DNA of 64,000 bases from Bathynomus jamesi (Eukaryota > Arthropoda > Malacostraca > Isopoda > Cirolanidae), in contig JAJOZX010001862.1 of NCBI GenBank assembly GCA_023014485.1, positions 278,501-342,500 on the forward strand. The letters are read 5' to 3'. Below are positions 59,498-64,000 of this stretch, in pieces. Under the pieces are notes generated by a model that saw only the letters and a program-made list of their open reading frames with translations, made no database searches and was not told the origin of the DNA. Position 1 is the stretch's first letter. The number at the start of each line of letters is the position of its first letter. The position numbers were made by a program, and so were the translations under genes.

Positions 59498-60525
59498 AAT
59501 GCCGAGAATAAAATCAAGCAAATTTAAATAAAATATAGTTTTTTAGTTTAAGGAGTTATTTTTATTTCTTTTTATCGTGTGTGACAAAGGAGACCTACAG
59601 TTGCGCGTAAGATCAGAGATATCTACGGGTTGCTACATCATCTAAACGCGGAAGAAGAGCCCCCCCCCCCCTATCCAACTACTGAACAGCCCCAACGTCG
59701 CTTATCCTCCTAATATAACGGGAAGCGGGTGTTATTGCGTGGCCGCGACTTAACCCTGTGAGAGTAAAAAGTTTGGCTACGCAGTCATACGAAAACACGC
59801 AAAATGACTTCACAAAACAGTAACTATCGAGAGAACAAACTACAATAGCAACAAGCGGTAACCGTCTTTGTCTTTGGACACAGACTGAGCCACACTACAA
59901 CATGCATCACATGACGAGCATGCGCGTCATAACCAGTTCGGGAACTTTTTGAACACACTTCGTACACTGTACAAAATTTTAGTCGCGAAGGGAGAAAAAG
60001 CGAGTTACGGTTGCCAAAAGGATGACGACTTCTCTATAATAGAAAGATGCGAGAAATTAAATTAGTTTCAAATGTATGAAATTCGCGTGCGAGTGTCATT
60101 GTTATTTATTCGTTATTAGACTATTAAATTTTGTTTTTTTTATCAAGGAACAAAGACCAATAAGATGAAAGATCGGCTCATTCGATTTCCTGAACAATGG
60201 GTAGAGATACAGATTGATTATTCTTTATTGTGGCCGATATTATTGAGTCCTTTTTTGGGTTGTCCTTATGTATAACTATTCCTCTGTGCAACGTCCGTGT
60301 AGATAGAATGTTGTATTTACCTGTTCTAATTTCAATATAAACTGAACTGCTAGATCATCGCCGTAAATAACCCCAACAGTTCATTTACTCGAGTCATAAT
60401 AATATTTTTAGGCGATTCGCGACTTCTTTTTTTGCGGTGGTTGAGACATGTATCTAAATTATTATCATTATTGCTGACATTGTTGCAAAAAAATGCAGTA
60501 GTACTTATATTAGGAACGATAACGT

Positions 60526-60558
<33 letters not shown>

Positions 60559-61536
60559 CCGTTAAAAACGCGATGAGAATCAAATAAATTTATGCATGGA
60601 TAAAACTACCTTCGTAATAGTTGCAAATGAGGTAAAATGTAAGAATATAAAATTATAATTATCACTGTTTTCTGACAACAGGAAAAAATCCAGCTGTGTT
60701 CAAGATTATGTAGTATCATGGGAAGTAGTAATTAATTATTATTTGTAAACAAGAGTTTAAAGCAGTCATAGAAATTTTTTTGGTATGTGACCGCACTTTT
60801 TTCATGTTTTAGGTTCATAACTAATACATTATTTGAATTGTCCATTTCCTGTACTCTTATGACTGAGTTCTTACGATTCCCAGAACTTTTATTTTCCTTT
60901 TCTTAGATTTTTTCCTTCTTTTCCAAATCAAAAAAAAAATCGATAGAAAACGAGATGTGAAGATTCTTGGTAAGTTGTTGTTGTTGTTGTTGTTGTTGTG
61001 GTGTGTCTGGATTGGTCCAATAGCGTCCAAATGTTGTTTGAGAAACTTCGGGAGCGCGTAACATTTCCCGACGGGGTTTCTGATGGTATCTGGCCTCTTC
61101 TTTAATTTAATGGATTGATAGTGTTACACTAGTGACGTATCGTGCCGCGAATCACCCTCTACCCCAGTCCCTCGAATCAGAAGAGGCGGGTGGATAGGTT
61201 TTGTTTATGGGGTTGAAATTTATTTCCAAGAAATTGGAATCTAGACACCGGTTGACGTACGAAGAAAATTATGTGTACTCACCGCGGTTACTGTTATTAG
61301 AAAAATGTAAGTCTCGCTCTGTTCATTTAAGTTTGGTGGTCACTGATTTAGAACGCTTTCGAGAGTTTATTTATTGTAGTGCACGCGGGAGATAACTTTT
61401 GGAAGCAAGTTTATAACAGAACATAATACATAAAAGGACGGTACTGTTGCAATATTCAAGTAAAATTAGAAACTAAATTGAAGTCACACACAGGCATCAG
61501 TGGTGTGTGTGGTATATATATACATATATATATATA
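57936..61536. other. 3.6-kb spacer with microsatellites
   Basis: (AT)n at about 58112-58203, (AT)n/(GT)n at about 59091-59133, two (GT)n blocks at about 59433-59493, a run of C at about 59661-59671, (AT)n at about 60527-60558, (GTT)n at about 60976-60998 and (AT)n at about 61512-61536. A plus-strand frame at 61201-61395 has no recognised domain. No gene is called. Confidence 0.55.
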
Positions 61537-62443
61537 CAGGGCGTCCCAAAAAAATGTATACACACTTTAACAGCTGATAGCTCAATTGATGTTTCTTTCT
61601 TTCCAAGTAAACCCATTAGAATTAATAATGGCAGTCAGACTAAGCTTTGAACAAAGGAAATTCAATTCTAAAATGCTACTGGAAGTGTGAAAACGCAGTT
61701 GAAGTGCAAAGACAGTTTAGGAGGGAGTTTCAAACAGATCCACCAACGCGACTTACCATCACTCGAATTAGAGATAAGTTTGAAGCCGATGGAACTGTTC
61801 AGAATGTCCACAAGAAGCGTTCCGGAAGACCACGGACATCGACAAGCCCCACAAAGCAAGAAAGAGTACTGGAAACGTATCACCAAAGTCCAAGAAAATC
61901 TGTGCGGCAAGCGAGTCGTGAGGTAGGAATTTCAGAATCGTCTGTCCAACGCATTTGAAGCGCTGTCAATGGAAAGTTACATTCCAAGATTAGTCCATGC
62001 TATTAATGAAGATGATGATCCGGACCGAAGAGTGGAGTATTGCGAGTGGTACTTGGCACGATGTGGATGTGGATTGGACGAAGGGGTTTCGTAGAATACC
62101 CTCCGCGTTCACCAGACCTCACACCACTAGACTTTTTTTTATGGGGATACTTAAAAGACAAAGTCTACGCTATAAAACCTGCAACAGTCGCTGAATTGAG
62201 AGCAGCCATTGAACGAGAATGCACACAAATACCAAACGAAATGTTTCGTGATGTTTGCAATTCCATTGCTTCGCGTTATCAGCAGTGCCTGGACCAGAAC
62301 GGACGTCAGTTTGAAAACAGGCGTTGACAAAACAATTAAATAATGTCTGTAGATTCTATTACATTTTGAAAATGAAATGTATTTTAATAAACACTGCCTT
62401 TATAAGTATTTAAAGTGTGTATACATTTTTTTGGGACGCCCTG
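61537..62443 (+). mobile_element. Internally deleted Tc1/mariner-type element, copy 2
   Basis: Ends cagggcgtcccaaaaaaatg in inverted orientation, in an AT/GT-rich flank. The body matches copy 1 (12155-13063, opposite strand) almost base for base, including the same internal deletion and the same C-terminal segment (RSPDLTPLDFFLWGYLKDKV, ending near 62327 with a single residue change). The N-terminal frame starting at 61628 is broken by a 1-nt insertion near 61664 and a 1-nt deletion near 61953. The close match implies recent transposition of the deleted form. Confidence 0.9.
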
Positions 62444-62488
62444 TGTATATATATATGTGTGTGTGTGTGTGTGTATATATATATAGAA
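62444..62488. repeat. AT/GT compound microsatellite
   Basis: (AT)n, (GT)n, (AT)n between the mariner copy and the RTE fragment. Confidence 0.85.
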
Positions 62489-63000
62489 AGAAAACGGAGT
62501 ACCTGAGGTTCTACGAAAATCAAGACTCAGAAATTAGTTTAGAGGGAGCGAGGTTAAAGAGAGTAAGTAAGTTTACGTACTTGGGATCGACAGTGGCTGA
62601 GGACGGTGAGCTGGACACAGAAATAACACACAGAGTGCAATCTGGTTGGAAAAATTGGAAGAAAGTTTCAGGGGTGTTGTGTGACCGAAGAATAGGCGCA
62701 AGGGTTAAGGGAAAAGTGTATAAGACTGTGGTAAGACCGGCTATGATGTATGGGGCTGAGTCTTGGGCTATAAAGAAAGATCAGGAGAAAAGACTAGATG
62801 TAACGGAGATGGGAATGCTGAGATGGATGTGCGGAGTGACAAGGTTGGATAGAGTAAGGAATGAAAGGATAAGGGGCACAACAAAGGTTGGAGAAATCTC
62901 GAGGAAGATACAAGAAAGTAACTGAAATGGTATGGACATGTGATGAGAGGGGACGAAGATTATGTGGGTAAGAGAACGATGAATATGGAGGTTAGGGTGC
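62489..63000 (+). mobile_element. RTE-type LINE fragment (RT C-terminus)
   Basis: The plus strand reads KTEYLRFYENQDSEISLEG, VSKFTYLGSTVAEDGELDTE, VQSGWKNWKKVSGVLCDRRI, KGKVYKTVVRPAMMYGAESW, EMGMLRWMCGVTRLDRVRNE, then after a frameshift near 62920 KWYGHVMRGDEDYVGKRTMN. This motif order (TYLGS, VLCDRR, RPAMMYGAE, MLRWMCG, WYGHV) is that of RTE/BovB-like and related elements at the end of ORF2. It is truncated at both ends, on the left by a microsatellite. Confidence 0.85.
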
Positions 63001-63380
63001 ATCAAAATCACCAATGACATAGTTTCACTTTGTCCCTAAGTTAGAAATGTTCCAATGGTTAAGAAAACCTACTATGTGAATTATTTTTGGATTTGAATGC
63101 CATTTATGGGGTCCACACAGACTTCCTATATGCACACCAACCCCACAGTCATTCTGTGATTTGAGATCCAAATAGTAGAAGTTTAAAAATTTTGTTCACT
63201 ACAAAAATCAGCCTAAAAACATGTAAGTGATATTTCTAAAGGTCATATATACTTCTAAAAAGTGATAGAAACTTCTATAAAGTGATAGAAACTTCTATAA
63301 AGTGATAGATACCTCTAGAAAGTGATAGAAACCTCTAGAAAGTGCTAGGAAGTGGTGGAAAGTTATAGAATATTCTAAAA
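63001..63380. repeat. Spacer and ~20-bp minisatellite
   Basis: Unique sequence, then about six tandem copies of a 20-bp unit (acttctataaagtgatagaa) at about 63251-63380, with the copies progressively diverging to the right. Confidence 0.75.
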
Positions 63381-63529
63381 GGAACTGCAATATATAATCT
63401 GATATGCAAGTATTTATGATAAATATGATTTTTGTGTGTTTATGTTAAATGTTTATGTTAATGAATTTTGTGTTCTCTCTTTACAGAATTTTTTTGTGTT
63501 CTCTTTATACCTGTCGTGCATTATGGCCA

Positions 63530-64000
63530 GTTCAGATAGCACAAAATGATAAATATGCTGTTAAAACTCGTCAAACTGCTGCCATTTATGGTCTTGGTGC
63601 TGGAATCAGCGATGCAGATGCAGAGATAACAGGATCTAGGCTGCCAACATGTGAGCAAGTGTTGCGATGCTACATGTTTCATCAGCAAGAAGGTTACCGT
63701 TTAACCGTACAAAATGGAACAATGCTAAATTTGTCTTGCAAAAAATTATTCCATTTTATCAGAAAGGCAACATTGCCATGATTACTGAGGAAAGCTGTTG
63801 AAAAAATTATAGCACTATCTGCAAAAAATGCAAAACTTAGGGAACTTCCAGTGGATCGGTGTTTCTTCGCTTGGTGCAGTTGCGAAGCTTAAGGGGATCG
63901 AAAAGGAGTTACAAGAAACATTTCAGTTGTGGCCAAGGAATGCTGAGCAACTCATAAAAGATCCTGAAGATCTGGAGTTTCTTGCGGTCAATGAAATCAG
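63530..64000 (+). pseudogene. Frameshifted protein fragment of unknown family, runs off the window
   Basis: One frame reads KYAVKTRQTAAIYGLGAGIS, DADAEITGSRLPTCEQVLRC and YMFHQQEG. A second takes over near 63690 with RTKWNNAKFVLQKIIPFYQK and GNIAMITEE. A third gives EKIIALSAKNAKLRELPVDR. A fourth gives KLKGIEKELQETFQLWPRNA and EQLIKDPEDLEFLAVNEI to the edge. The pieces look like successive parts of one coding sequence with at least three frameshifts, so this is probably a pseudogene or an element ORF. The SRLPT..QVL motif followed by a KII..Y segment is reminiscent of an uncharacterised arthropod protein family, but I cannot name it. Confidence 0.5.

Overview
This window is nuclear DNA from an animal, most likely an arthropod. 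It is AT-rich and crowded with (AT)n, (GT)n, (CT)n and (CA)n microsatellites. It carries Tc1/mariner, hAT, CR1/Jockey-like and RTE-like transposons, and tRNA-derived repeats with A and B boxes in place of tRNA genes. The LINE and mariner protein types are common in crustaceans, chelicerates and insects, but the sequence alone does not settle which group. Nothing bacterial, phage or CRISPR-like is present.

There is one convincing host gene, an uninterrupted 520-codon reading frame (13958-15520, +) for a secreted, cysteine-rich protein with one EGF-like domain. A second candidate is a 47-nt exon or recursive-splicing site at 17093-17139. At the right edge (about 63530-64000) lies a frameshifted protein fragment of unknown family that runs off the window. 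Everything else is repeats or featureless AT-rich spacer.

Layout. 2.0-4.6 kb: a nested transposon stack (LINE, mariner remnant inside it, antisense mariner pseudogene, hAT MITE inside that). 4.6-12.1 kb: spacer with a small MITE and a LINE tail. 12.15-13.4 kb: two adjacent Tc1/mariner-type non-autonomous elements. 13.4-17.2 kb: the EGF gene, then the candidate exon. 17.2-21.5 kb: spacer. 21.6-31.6 kb: a dense run of palindromic cassettes at (AT)n tracts, with LINE copies between them. 33-35.1 kb: more mariner MITEs. 36.5-39 kb: a 1.2-kb palindrome of tRNA-like units with a palindromic hAT element inside, then three tRNA-derived SINE heads. 41.1-43.5 kb: a decayed hAT element, a MITE and a LINE tail. 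44.3-48.7 kb: an antisense LINE, a hammerhead cassette, a nearly complete mariner and a LINE tail. 50.2-51.4 kb: a minisatellite and another palindrome. 53.5 kb: 53 consecutive G. 54.4-56.6 kb: a CR1 LINE. 57.2-57.9 kb: a MITE, an inverted pair of hammerhead-ribozyme motifs and a LINE tail. 61.5-63 kb: a second copy of the 12.1-kb mariner element and an RTE fragment.

The most unusual signal is the class of palindromic cassettes flanked by AT tracts. Several carry hammerhead-ribozyme motifs of the minimal type reported in Penelope-like elements and retrozymes. Others are built from ~275-bp units with a tRNA-like core in the middle. The arms of each palindrome differ by scattered substitutions, which argues against simple assembly artefacts. 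All of this was read by eye; element boundaries without a matched TIR/TSD pair are approximate.
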